Shown here in pieces: positions 1-6,825 of a stretch of 10,606 bases of DNA. How positions within the stretch are numbered: position 1 is the first letter of the stretch; the number at the start of each line of letters is the position of its first letter. Source of the DNA: Rubrimonas sp036788415. GTDB lineage: Bacteria > Pseudomonadota > Alphaproteobacteria > Rhodobacterales > Rhodobacteraceae. The stretch is from positions 1 to 10,606 of the forward strand of contig NZ_DAIQNN010000088.1 in the NCBI RefSeq assembly GCF_036788415.1. Direction: 5' to 3'. A model generated the notes under the pieces. It made no database searches. It had not been told where the DNA came from and saw only the letters and a list, made by a program, of their open reading frames with translations. Both the position numbers and the translations under genes were made by a program.

Positions 1-30
1 CTGAGAAAGGTCACGATGAATTGCCATAGG

Positions 31-55
31 AACGAAAATCACCATTGATTTCGTT
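31..55. repeat. Imperfect palindrome near the left edge
   Basis: The arms AACGAAAATCA (31-41) and TGATTTCGTT (46-55) are reverse complements apart from one extra A in the left arm. They are separated by CCAT. The surrounding 130 bases are clearly less GC-rich than the genes to the right and contain no gene that I can support. The palindrome could be an operator or an RNA hairpin belonging to a gene left of the window. No T-run directly follows it, so it is not a convincing terminator. Confidence 0.45.
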
Positions 56-78
56 GAGCTATTTTCCGCGCGGCCACC

Positions 79-116
79 TGATCGACCTCATTCGGTCAGA
101 ATGATCGACCTTGACC
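79..116 (+). repeat. Two TGATCGACCT direct repeats, 23 bp apart
   Basis: TGATCGACCT occurs at 79-88 and again at 102-111. The two copies are 23 bp apart, about two helical turns, so both would face the same side of the helix. The second copy is also flanked by GGTCA (94-98) and TGACC (112-116). Repeats with this spacing suit binding sites for a regulator or for TnsB near an element end. A related TGATCG(G)CC motif occurs at 7959-8010. Function is inferred only. Confidence 0.35.
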
Positions 117-143
117 AAACCATGAACATTGACGTCAAAAAAG

Positions 144-171
144 AAGAGGCCCGCCGTTGGGCGGGCCTCTT
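144..171 (-). terminator. Strong intrinsic terminator ending the leftward transcript
   Basis: A perfect 12-bp GC-rich stem (144-155 paired with 160-171) encloses a 4-nt loop, GTTG. Read on the minus strand, the stem is followed by a run of six T after one C (143-137), the classic rho-independent layout. On the plus strand only a short T-run follows, so the main direction is leftward. It lies about 145 nt past the Uma2 stop codon. It is the first convincing terminator after tniQ, so it probably ends both the uma2 transcript and any read-through from the transposition operon. Confidence 0.85.
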
Positions 172-315
172 TGTCGATGTCTTCGATCGAACGTCAATCT
201 GTCGGGACTGCGCCGCTCACCGATCTTCGGTAGGGGCGCGGCAATCGCAGCGCCAGCCCACGATTCCGGATCAGTCAGTGGTCGCCCGGTTCGGGCCGCG
301 AGGCCTTGCTGGACA

Positions 316-921
316 TCAGGGGTCGGCCGGCTCATCAGCGTCGGCGTCATCCGCGTCGGGCCAGAGCGCTGAAAGGGGAAAGCTGATCGCGTCGAAGGGC
401 GGCATCCGAACCTCGTCGGCGTCGGTCAGCGTGCCGATCTCGACCCAGGCGCCGTCGCGCAACGCGAAGGCCTCGAGCGTCCGCGCGTCCGGATCGACCA
501 GCCATAGCCAGCCTACGCCGTGCTCGCGATACATCGCGCGCTTCGGTCCAACGTCGAGGCGGCGCGTCGAGGGGGATAGGATCTCGCATACCCAGTCAGG
601 GGTCAGCGTGACGTATGCACCCTTTGGAAACCGCGGCATGCGCTCGCGCCGCCAACCTGCGAGGTCAGGAACGACGACCTCGTCGCCGAGATGCAGCTCC
701 GGCTCGTCCACGATCCACCAGCCTCCGGGACCGCTTTCATCGAAGTGGAACGGACCGCCGATCTTCACGCCAAGGGCCGACCCAGCGAACGCATGCGGCA
801 TCGCCGGTCTCGGCTGGAGATGCAGAGCGCCACGGATGATTTCGGCCACCATGGTGGGCGGCGCGTCGAGCACGTCCTGGTAGGTCGCCGGTCGCCTCAC
901 CGCTGTTCGCTGCAGGTTCAT
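316..921 (-). CDS. Uma2-family PD-(D/E)XK endonuclease-like protein
   Basis: This 201-aa protein has the signature of the Uma2 (DUF820) family, a restriction-endonuclease-like fold very common in cyanobacteria and alphaproteobacteria. Its cellular role is mostly unknown. Visible family marks are an early E27 in MVAEIIRG, D86 in VVPDLAGW, E113 in VCEILSPST, then K127 and Y131 in the K-x3-Y stretch, followed by WLWLVDP. The arrangement D86, E113-x-L and K127 is intact, so the nuclease core looks competent. The last 15 residues are strongly acidic. The ATG at 921 has GGGAG six bases upstream. The gene starts 76 nt after the tniQ stop in the same direction, with its own promoter-like sequence, so it can be co-transcribed or independent. 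It may be cargo of the Tn7-like element. Nothing shows a direct part in transposition. Confidence 0.85.
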   Translation of the reverse strand: MNLQRTAVRRPATYQDVLDAPPTMVAEIIRGALHLQPRPAMPHAFAGSALGVKIGGPFHFDESGPGGWWIVDEPELHLGDEVVVPDLAGWRRERMPRFPKGAYVTLTPDWVCEILSPSTRRLDVGPKRAMYREHGVGWLWLVDPDARTLEAFALRDGAWVEIGTLTDADEVRMPPFDAISFPLSALWPDADDADADEPADP

Positions 922-946
922 CCGCTACTCCCATCGCGTGCCTGTC

Positions 947-975
947 ATTGTAGACGCGATCGCCATCATCGTCAC
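947..975 (-). promoter_or_regulatory. Sigma-70-like promoter for the Uma2 gene
   Basis: On the minus strand a GTGACG box (975-970) is followed after exactly 17 nt by TACAAT (952-947). The -10 box matches the sigma-70 consensus at five of six positions and the -35 box at four of six. The predicted start lies near 940, leaving a short leader with GGGAG before the ATG at 921. It sits in the 76-nt gap after tniQ, so uma2 could be expressed apart from the transposition operon. It is a consensus match only. Confidence 0.45.
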
Positions 976-997
976 CGTTTGCGATCCTTCAGCGGTT

Positions 998-2908
998 TTA
1001 GGCCGACCGCGCGAGAGCTGGGTCGTCGGCGTGGGCGACGCTGTCGTCCACCTCCTGGAACTCGGCCGGCAAAGCCGCCCGTCGATAGAAGGTCGCGCCC
1101 ACCTCCGCCTTGTCGAACGCCGGCGCGACGCCGACGCCAGCGAGCCGCCGTCGCAGCGCGGGAGCGTTCGTTCGGCGCTCGGCAGCGAGCGTCACCAACG
1201 CGACGTAGTCGCGTTCGAAGGCGTCGACGACGTCCGTCGGCACGACGCGCTCGGCGCGCGCAAGCGACGCCGGGGCAGGAAAGCTGGGCAGGATCGGGCC
1301 GCCCGGCCGCTCGCGCATCAGCGCCGCCACGACGCGCTCGGTGGTGCGCAGCCGACGACGCAGCCGGTGCGCAGAACAAAAGCCGGGATCGCCCTGCCCC
1401 ACGAAGAGATCGCGCGCCGCCGACCGCGACACGAGCGCCGCGGCGACGCCATGGCTGCCCGCGAGCCGGCGCCGCTCGGCCAGCCGCCCGTCGAGCACCG
1501 CCCGGATGACGTCGGCGACCGAGCGCGCCGTCGCGTGGGCCGCGACCTTCAGCGTCACGAAGTCTTCAGGCGCCTCGTCGACTTCGGCCGCGTCAACGAG
1601 GAGCTGGTCGAGGAAGTCCGAAAGCGCGTCGCGGGCGAAGCGGTACTCGCCGAGCTGATGGCCAGGGTCAGGCGTCGCCAGAGTCGGCAATAACCCTTCC
1701 CGCACCAGCGCGCTGACGAGCGTGAGCGGCGCGCCGAGGAACGTCTTCGCCTGCTGCATGGTGAGGCCCTCGCGCAGCTCCCGCGCGACGGCCTCGCCCG
1801 CGGCCGCGTCGAACCACGCCCGATGGTCGCTCATGCCCCGCAAGGCTTCGGGGATGACGCCGCGCGCCTCCAGCAGTTTGCGCAGCCGCCGCGGGTTCAG
1901 CCGCGACTGCTGGGCAAGGGTGCGCACGCTGTGGATGCGCCGCGCTGCGACCCGGCGATGGAGCAGGATGTCGCCGGGGCCGACCGGCATCGTCTCGACG
2001 ATGTGCGCGCGCAGCAGCGCGACGAGGGGCGCGTCCGCGCGGTGCGGCTTGCGCTCGGTCGCCCAGTCGAACAGGTAGCCGAACATCGCCTTCGGCCCTG
2101 CGTGACCGCCATCGGTGGGACAGGCGGCCTGTAGCCTCTCGAAGAGCGCCCGTATCGCGTGGGGGCCCTCCGCTGCGAGGGCGAGGCCTGCCGCATCCGC
2201 CTCGTCGCGCTCGACGTCGGTGAACGCCGCCACGTTCGGCCGGGCGCCGCGGAGCGCCACGGCCCCAAGGATCTCGCAGGCCTTTACGCCCGCGTCGATC
2301 GGCTGGCCGTCGAGCCAGGCGGGACCGCCCTGCCCCGCGAGCCGCGCCGCCACGTAAGCTTGCAGCGCGCCCGGAGAGCCCGGCGCAGCGCTTTCCGCCC
2401 CGCGTTGGACGAGCGCCCAGTTCTCGGTGGCGTAGGCCGACATCGGCCGGCGCGCGAACACATGCAGCCCGCCGCGGATGTCGATCAGCCTGACATGGTG
2501 ATGCGGGCAGCACCGGAGCGCGGGGAAGAGCCAGTCGACCCGGCCGCGCAGATGGAGGCGGGGGTCCCCGCTCCCCGCCTCGACGTCCTCGACCAGGCAG
2601 CGCGGGCAGACCCGCGACTGTCCCGCCAGCACGAAGTCCTCGTGGAACGTCTCCCCGCGGAACGCCGCCATGTCCGGCTTGATCCGCCTGACGGCGTTTC
2701 GCGCCACCGCGTCGGGATCGGCCCCGCCGATCTCGGCGAGGCGCCGGACGACGTCCGGCTCCCCCATGGCCAGCGCCTGCGCAGAGAGTCCCATGTCGCT
2801 GAGGAACCGGTCCGGCGCGCCGCCGGTGTGCAGTTCCGCCAGCCGGGCGGCCCAGGACATCGGCGTCTCGTCCGCGGCGAACGGCAGTTCGGGCAGCAGG
2901 CGGGTCAT
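998..2908 (-). CDS. tniQ: TniQ/TnsD-type target-selection protein
   Basis: This 636-aa protein belongs to the TniQ family, which includes Tn7 TnsD. These proteins bind target DNA and hand it to the TnsC ATPase. The N-terminus has the typical ETPMSWAARLAELH segment. A zinc site is visible as C101-P-R-C104 and C134-P-H-H137, with the family Trp (W126) between. Downstream are helix-turn-helix-like stretches, for example around 330-420 (LNPRRLRKLLEARGV, then LTMQQAKTFLGAP). The length exceeds Tn7 TnsD (about 508 aa) and is well above the short TniQ of CRISPR-linked elements. It therefore probably reads a specific DNA site itself. The ATG overlaps the tnsC stop by 4 nt (ATGA), with a G-rich ribosome-binding stretch upstream, so the two are translationally coupled. 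The actual target site is not identified. Confidence 0.88.
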   Translation of the reverse strand: MTRLLPELPFAADETPMSWAARLAELHTGGAPDRFLSDMGLSAQALAMGEPDVVRRLAEIGGADPDAVARNAVRRIKPDMAAFRGETFHEDFVLAGQSRVCPRCLVEDVEAGSGDPRLHLRGRVDWLFPALRCCPHHHVRLIDIRGGLHVFARRPMSAYATENWALVQRGAESAAPGSPGALQAYVAARLAGQGGPAWLDGQPIDAGVKACEILGAVALRGARPNVAAFTDVERDEADAAGLALAAEGPHAIRALFERLQAACPTDGGHAGPKAMFGYLFDWATERKPHRADAPLVALLRAHIVETMPVGPGDILLHRRVAARRIHSVRTLAQQSRLNPRRLRKLLEARGVIPEALRGMSDHRAWFDAAAGEAVARELREGLTMQQAKTFLGAPLTLVSALVREGLLPTLATPDPGHQLGEYRFARDALSDFLDQLLVDAAEVDEAPEDFVTLKVAAHATARSVADVIRAVLDGRLAERRRLAGSHGVAAALVSRSAARDLFVGQGDPGFCSAHRLRRRLRTTERVVAALMRERPGGPILPSFPAPASLARAERVVPTDVVDAFERDYVALVTLAAERRTNAPALRRRLAGVGVAPAFDKAEVGATFYRRAALPAEFQEVDDSVAHADDPALARSA

Positions 2909-3921
2909 CGGCGCCCCCTGCCCCTGCGCTTCGTGGCCGTCTCCTCCTCGACCGGCGCCGGCGGCACGCCCAGCGGCGGCGTGCCGGCCCAGGCGTCGAC
3001 CAGAAAGACGTTGTCGCCCGGCGCGCAGCCGCGCCCGAGGCCCCAGGCCTCGGCGAAGTGCTGGCGCTCGAGCGTCCCGGCCTTGACCGACAGCGCCTGC
3101 GCGATCGCGTCCACCACCGTCTCCATGCAGAGGCCGAACCGTCCGTCGACGCCGTGGAGCAGGCGCGCGGCGAGGTCCCGCTCAGTCGGCGCGCCGAGCC
3201 CCGCCTCCTCGGCGAAGCGTGCGATCATCATGCCGACGCCGCGCGCGACCTTTGGCGAGCGGCCTTCGGTCAGCGTCATGTGAGAGAACCGCCGCCCCAC
3301 CTGCTCGTCGATCGTGAAGACGCGCGCCAGCGCCGGGACGCCGGACAGGATGACCGCGACCGCATTGGGTCCCTGCATCAGCGTCTTCAGGGTATCGAGC
3401 GCCTGCGTCACCTCCGTGGCGCGGCCCATCAGGTGCTGCGCCTCGTCGAGCCAGAGCACCCGCGCCCCGACGACGCCCAGCCGATGGCGGACCGTCGACC
3501 AGATGTGCCAGCGCTCCTGCCGCACGCCCATGGCGCCGTAGCCGGTCGCCGCGAGGAGCTCGAGCCCGAGCGATTTCAGCGTCGCGGGCGCCGGCACCGT
3601 GACGCGCAGGATCGGGTGACGCCCCTCCCCCACGGTCGCGCCCGAAGCCTTGAGCAGGTCGTCGAGCGCCGTGCCGACGAGGCGGGTCTTCCCGGCGCCA
3701 GGCGGCGCCATGACCATGACGCCCCGGGTGTCGCCTTCGTCGCCGTGACGAATGGGATCGAGGGTCAGGGCGCCGTCGTCGCGCGCGATCAGGATCCGCC
3801 CAAGGTGGCGCCGCAGCTCCGGGTCGTCGTCGGTGGCGACGTAGCGCCGCCGAAGCCTCTGGACGACGGCCGACGGCGAGGCCGACGGCGCGGCGTCGAT
3901 GGTGTGCGAGCTTTGGTTCAT
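2905..3921 (-). CDS. tnsC: TnsC/TniB-like AAA+ ATPase transposition regulator
   Basis: This 338-aa AAA+ ATPase is of the TnsC/TniB type, which forms ATP-dependent filaments on target DNA and links the target selector (TniQ) to the transposase (TnsB). Walker A is APPGAGKT (residues 72-79) and Walker B is VLWLDEAQ (155-162). A sensor-1-like LSG follows at 192-194, and GRR in QVGRRFSHM (207-215) may supply the arginine finger. The C-terminus is a basic tail (TKRRGRGRR). I chose the ATG at 3921 over one 15 bases upstream. It gives a 4-nt ATGA overlap with the preceding stop, like the other junctions, and has GGGAG eight bases before it. The gene is intact, and tniQ follows with another ATGA overlap. 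Confidence 0.9.
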   Translation of the reverse strand: MNQSSHTIDAAPSASPSAVVQRLRRRYVATDDDPELRRHLGRILIARDDGALTLDPIRHGDEGDTRGVMVMAPPGAGKTRLVGTALDDLLKASGATVGEGRHPILRVTVPAPATLKSLGLELLAATGYGAMGVRQERWHIWSTVRHRLGVVGARVLWLDEAQHLMGRATEVTQALDTLKTLMQGPNAVAVILSGVPALARVFTIDEQVGRRFSHMTLTEGRSPKVARGVGMMIARFAEEAGLGAPTERDLAARLLHGVDGRFGLCMETVVDAIAQALSVKAGTLERQHFAEAWGLGRGCAPGDNVFLVDAWAGTPPLGVPPAPVEEETATKRRGRGRR

Positions 3922-4649
3922 TTCCGGATCTCCCAAGCGGCCAGATCGTCGTCGTGATCGTCGTCAGCGGGATCGTCGTCGGCGGGATCGTCGTCAGCGG
4001 GAGCGTGGTCGATGAGGGGCATGGATCCGGCGCCCGGAGACGACGCCGGCGCATCGCCTGTCGGGAAGCTCTGCGCGATGAGGCCGTCGCCCACCGGCGC
4101 CGCCGGAGCCGCGGGGCTCTCGGCGACACGGAAGCCGATGAACAGCCGCTGCTCTTCGGAGGCGATGCGGCGATCGCTCCAGTCCGGCAGCTTGATGTTG
4201 GTCCGCTGCATCGCCGCGGCGTTGGTGCGGGCGATGGAGTCGAACGCTTCCCGGATCACGGCGCGGTTGGCCGCCTCGGTCGTGGCGCGATCGGACCGCA
4301 GCTGTGCAACCACGTCGAGCCAGTCTTCGGCGCGGCGGCCATGGAATTCGTCCATGACCGCGCCGACCTCCAGCCAGCCCATTCCGCGCCGGACCGAGAT
4401 CGCCCCGATATTGTCGGGATGCCAGCGAAGCTCGACTCGGCCCGTCTTCTTCTGCAGTTCGGGCCGGTATAGCTCGGCGCCGTGGTAGCGGACGCCGAGG
4501 ACCAGCACTCCAGAGGGCTGCAGCTTGCGGGTCAGGTCAGTACCGAACACTCGGCGCCGGTCGACGATATCAGGAGCTGGCGTGACGCCGGACTGCTCGA
4601 CACCCGCCGCCCACATCTGCAGCGGCGTTCTGCCATGAAGTTTATTCAT
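3918..4649 (-). CDS. tnsB: TnsB C-terminal part: Mu-transposase-C beta-barrel and acidic tail, separate frame
   Basis: This 243-aa reading frame encodes what should be the second half of TnsB. It opens with MNKLHGRTPLQMW, which continues the conserved motif that follows the DDE domain in TnsB, TniA and IstA. A beta-barrel-like stretch follows (about residues 45-95, GVLVLGVRYHG to GWLEVGAV). A charged helical region comes next (about 105-160), then a long acidic tail with three PADDD units. In Tn7 and Mu the equivalent C-terminal region contacts TnsC or MuB. The ATG at 4649 overlaps the stop of the upstream frame (ATGAATAA) but has no Shine-Dalgarno, unlike the other operon genes. An in-frame upstream ATG exists at 4694. 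It may be made by coupled re-initiation, by recoding, or not at all. Joined to the upstream frame the total would be about 733 aa, close to Tn7 TnsB (702 aa). Confidence 0.75.
   Translation of the reverse strand: MNKLHGRTPLQMWAAGVEQSGVTPAPDIVDRRRVFGTDLTRKLQPSGVLVLGVRYHGAELYRPELQKKTGRVELRWHPDNIGAISVRRGMGWLEVGAVMDEFHGRRAEDWLDVVAQLRSDRATTEAANRAVIREAFDSIARTNAAAMQRTNIKLPDWSDRRIASEEQRLFIGFRVAESPAAPAAPVGDGLIAQSFPTGDAPASSPGAGSMPLIDHAPADDDPADDDPADDDHDDDLAAWEIRK
3956..4015 (-). repeat. 15-bp tandem repeat encoding the acidic PADDD tail
   Basis: Three consecutive 15-bp units, GATCGTCGTC(A/G)GCGG on the plus strand (3956-3970, 3971-3985, 3986-4000), are followed by a diverged fourth (4001-4015). Read on the minus strand each encodes PADDD, at the C-terminus of the TnsB second half. 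Because the unit is a multiple of three, changes in copy number keep the frame and simply lengthen or shorten the acidic tail. Confidence 0.9.
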
Positions 4650-4653
4650 GGCA
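4631..4653 (-). repeat. Perfect 9-bp inverted repeat at the tnsB frame break
   Basis: TGCCATGAA (4631-4639) and TTCATGGCA (4645-4653) are perfect reverse complements around a 5-nt loop. On the minus strand the loop is TAAAC and contains the TAA stop of the catalytic frame (4644-4642). The left arm on that strand carries the ATG at 4649 that opens the second frame. Removing a single T after the GAA codon would give His-Glu-Lys-Leu-His-Gly-Arg, restoring the conserved TnsB motif. The structure can form a hairpin in DNA during replication or in mRNA just at the stop/start overlap. Confidence 0.9.
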
Positions 4654-6120
4654 AGAATTGTGGTAGATGTCGACGACCCAGCGGACGAGTACATTGCTCA
4701 GTTCCTCCACATTGAGAGCTGCAAGTTGGTTCGAGGGGTAGGCGCCGCGCTGGACAATGTTTGAGAAGGTCCGTCCGGAGAGACGCGGCATCAGGGATGT
4801 CGAGACGGTGCCGAAGAAGCGTTCGATGCGAGCACGCAGCCGCGCTTCGCCCGCCGTCGCACGCATGGCGGTGATGCCCAGATCCGCCAGCGCCGCCCGG
4901 AACTCGGCCGATCGATACGGCCCGCCCGCGTCGGTCACGACGGTCTCGGGGAGACCGCCCATGCACCAGGGCGTCAGCGCGCCGACCGCGTCGGCCCACG
5001 GCTTTTTTTCGATGAGCATCATTTCGAGCGTCGCCAGTGCGCTGGCGATGCTCGGCGCGCGGCTGAGGCGCATGGCGAGGATGCAGCGGCTATAGCTGTC
5101 CATCGCCACGCTGAGCCACATCCGCACTCCTGGCCCCTTCTTCAGGCCGAGCGCGTCCTTTTCGGCGTAGGTCAGCTTGTCCCACACGCCGAAAAGCATC
5201 AGGAGAGCAATGAGATCGACCTCCCATTCGTCGATCTCGACGCGCTCGAGGAGGCGCGACACCTCGAGCCCGGCGCCGACCGGCATGAACTCCTTGCGGG
5301 CGGCGTCGAGCCCTCTACGGCGGACCTTGGTCGCGAAGGCCGGCAAGGCCGTGATCCGGCGCTTGATGGTGCTTTTGGAGGGACAGCGCAGAGGTGAGAG
5401 GCCCTTCTCGGCGCGGCCTTCGTTAAGGACCGTGAAGGCGTCTTCGACGGCCTCGCAGATATCTTTCTGGGTCGGCTGCTGGATATGCCCGTACTTCTGT
5501 ACGGTCTCCATCATCAGACGCTCGGTTTCCGGGCCCCACGGAGAGCGCGGGGCCCCGCTGCGGTGGTTGGCGCTCAGGAGGCCCCGCATACCCTCACGCT
5601 CGTAGTTCGCGACGTGATGGCGGAGGCGTCGGGGGCTATAAATTTCAGACCCCTCGTTTTTCTTGCCTCCATATTTTCGTTTGCCGTTGCTCTTGGCCTC
5701 TTTAGCCAATTTGCGCGCGCGCAACTCGATCTGGTCGAGCGCAGCCTCGATGGACTCGTCGGTGCGGACGACAAGGCCCTCCGCTTCGAGGTCGAGGAAG
5801 GCCTCGACGCAGTAGAAGCGGGTCGCAACTTTGCCCGCGACGCCCTTGGTGAGCGTAGAAAGGAACGCGTCGGCTTCGGTCCTGCTTGGCCGCTGGGCGC
5901 CCTCGATGGACAGCCGGTCACGCTCGACCGTCATCCACCCGCTGCGCAGCATCTCGGGGATTGCAGCGTGCTCGAACTGTTCAGTGATCTTGGGGCCGTC
6001 GAGGTACCGAAAGACGACGCCGAACACGTTGGCGCTGATGAACTGGCAGGGGCGGCCAGCGATGGTGAACTTATCATGCTCGGTGAACCGGTAGTGGTTC
6101 GGCGATGTCATCATGTTCAT
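4642..6120 (-). CDS. tnsB: TnsB-like DDE transposase, N-terminal and catalytic part (frame stops early)
   Basis: This 492-aa frame holds the DNA-binding and catalytic parts of a TnsB transposase, which cuts and joins the 3' ends of the element. An N-terminal region with helix-turn-helix-like and basic stretches (about 90-260, rich in Lys/Arg near 134-170) precedes the rve/RNase H-fold domain. The catalytic acids are D297 (VEIDEWEVD), D397 (VVTDAGGPY) and E433 (RARIERFFG). The last two are 35 residues apart as in the DDE(35) pattern. The frame ends at IYHNSCHE, inside the motif that normally runs on into GRTPLQMW. That continuation lies one base out of frame. The ATG at 6120 overlaps the tnsA stop by 4 nt and has GGAGG seven bases upstream. 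The catalytic core is intact. Without the second half, TnsC interaction is expected to be lost. Confidence 0.85.
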   Translation of the reverse strand: MNMMTSPNHYRFTEHDKFTIAGRPCQFISANVFGVVFRYLDGPKITEQFEHAAIPEMLRSGWMTVERDRLSIEGAQRPSRTEADAFLSTLTKGVAGKVATRFYCVEAFLDLEAEGLVVRTDESIEAALDQIELRARKLAKEAKSNGKRKYGGKKNEGSEIYSPRRLRHHVANYEREGMRGLLSANHRSGAPRSPWGPETERLMMETVQKYGHIQQPTQKDICEAVEDAFTVLNEGRAEKGLSPLRCPSKSTIKRRITALPAFATKVRRRGLDAARKEFMPVGAGLEVSRLLERVEIDEWEVDLIALLMLFGVWDKLTYAEKDALGLKKGPGVRMWLSVAMDSYSRCILAMRLSRAPSIASALATLEMMLIEKKPWADAVGALTPWCMGGLPETVVTDAGGPYRSAEFRAALADLGITAMRATAGEARLRARIERFFGTVSTSLMPRLSGRTFSNIVQRGAYPSNQLAALNVEELSNVLVRWVVDIYHNSCHE

Positions 6121-6821
6121 CGCGCCGCCTCCGCCAGCCGCACGCGCGCCGCGGGCGTGATGCGCTCGCGCGCGGTCAGCTCCAGCACATGGGTGCCGAT
6201 GAGGCGGACGCAGGCGCGCAGGCCGCGTGCGCCCATGCCGATCGCCGCGACGAGGTCGGCGATCAGCACCGAGCCGACGAGGGACCGCACGACATCGCCC
6301 GCGCGCGTATCCGCCTCCGTGTCCGGCATGCGGAAGCCGTGGATCATCCGCGCGTTATGCGCCTCGATCGGGTCGATGGAAGCATCGGTGACCAGCGACA
6401 CCCGGTCCGCGAAGCTGCGCGGCGTCGCCGACGCGATCCGGGCGAGGGTGGCGTCGAAGCGGTGCTTGGCGACGAGCGCGGCGGGCTTCACCGCGATCGC
6501 TTCGCGGAGGCCGTTGGTGTAGGTGACGCGGAAGTCGAAGACGTGGCTGCGCTCGGCGCCGTCGACGTCGGTGAAGTCGATCGGCTGCAATTGCTCCTCG
6601 ACGTCGTAAACGCCACGACGCGAGAGGATCACGAACAGCGCGGTGGCCTCGAGGAGGCTCTCCGCGAAGATGATCCGGCCGGCGTTGAGACCGCGGTCTC
6701 TGTCGGCCTGAAGATGTGCGACCACATCGACGGTGTTGTGCCCCTTGGTCGCTGAAGGGGGCGTGCGCCATGCGCGTGAGGGGGCGGGCGGCATGAGGCC
6801 GCCGCAGTCGTCCAAGGCCAT
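6117..6821 (-). CDS. tnsA: TnsA-like heteromeric transposase endonuclease subunit
   Basis: This 234-aa protein resembles TnsA, the restriction-like nuclease that cuts the 5' strands at the ends of Tn7 so that the element is excised rather than copied. The family pattern is visible: E54/E58 in FAESLLEA, QP at 79-80 in EEQLQP, D96 in HVFDFRV, and VKP at 111-113 with Lys112. The position two before the Lys is Ala110, where Tn7 TnsA has Gln130. E, D and K are retained. A TnsA C-terminal, TnsC-binding-type region would follow from about residue 120. I chose the ATG at 6821 because GGAGGG lies directly upstream (6831-6826). The frame can be extended to 6881, but that adds a low-complexity segment overlapping a hairpin. 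It is the first gene of the leftward operon, and its stop overlaps tnsB by 4 nt. Confidence 0.82.
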   Translation of the reverse strand: MALDDCGGLMPPAPSRAWRTPPSATKGHNTVDVVAHLQADRDRGLNAGRIIFAESLLEATALFVILSRRGVYDVEEQLQPIDFTDVDGAERSHVFDFRVTYTNGLREAIAVKPAALVAKHRFDATLARIASATPRSFADRVSLVTDASIDPIEAHNARMIHGFRMPDTEADTRAGDVVRSLVGSVLIADLVAAIGMGARGLRACVRLIGTHVLELTARERITPAARVRLAEAAR

Positions 6822-6825
6822 TTGG

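Larger units (their letters stand above)
998..6821 (-). mobile_element. Tn7-like transposition module (tnsA-tnsB split-tnsC-tniQ); ends unresolved
   Basis: Four consecutive leftward genes give the Tn7 core set: TnsA endonuclease, DDE transposase TnsB (in two frames), AAA+ TnsC and TniQ. They are tightly packed with ATGA overlaps, so they form one operon. In Tn7 the tnsA side lies next to one element end and cargo lies beyond the target selector. By analogy the right end should be somewhere after 6821 and the left end at or beyond the Uma2 gene. I could not find a convincing pair of terminal TGT/ACA repeats or a 5-bp target duplication. The coordinates given therefore cover the gene module only. 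Mobility is doubtful because tnsB is frame-disrupted. Confidence 0.85.

Noticed and set aside
135..350. Minus-strand 71-codon frame overlapping the end of the Uma2 gene
   Set aside because: It runs through the terminator hairpin and overlaps uma2 in another frame. The product is low-complexity Arg/Pro-rich with no family signal.
101..883. Long plus-strand frame of 260 codons
   Set aside because: It is antisense to the Uma2 gene, with Ser/Arg/Pro-rich shadow composition typical of GC-rich DNA.
938..4488. Several long plus-strand frames opposite tniQ, tnsC and tnsB
   Set aside because: All are Arg-rich antisense shadows. The minus-strand proteins carry clear motifs over the same bases.
5485..6755. 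Plus-strand frames of 345 and 216 codons opposite tnsB and tnsA
   Set aside because: They are shadows. The opposite strand has the DDE and TnsA motifs and ribosome binding sites.
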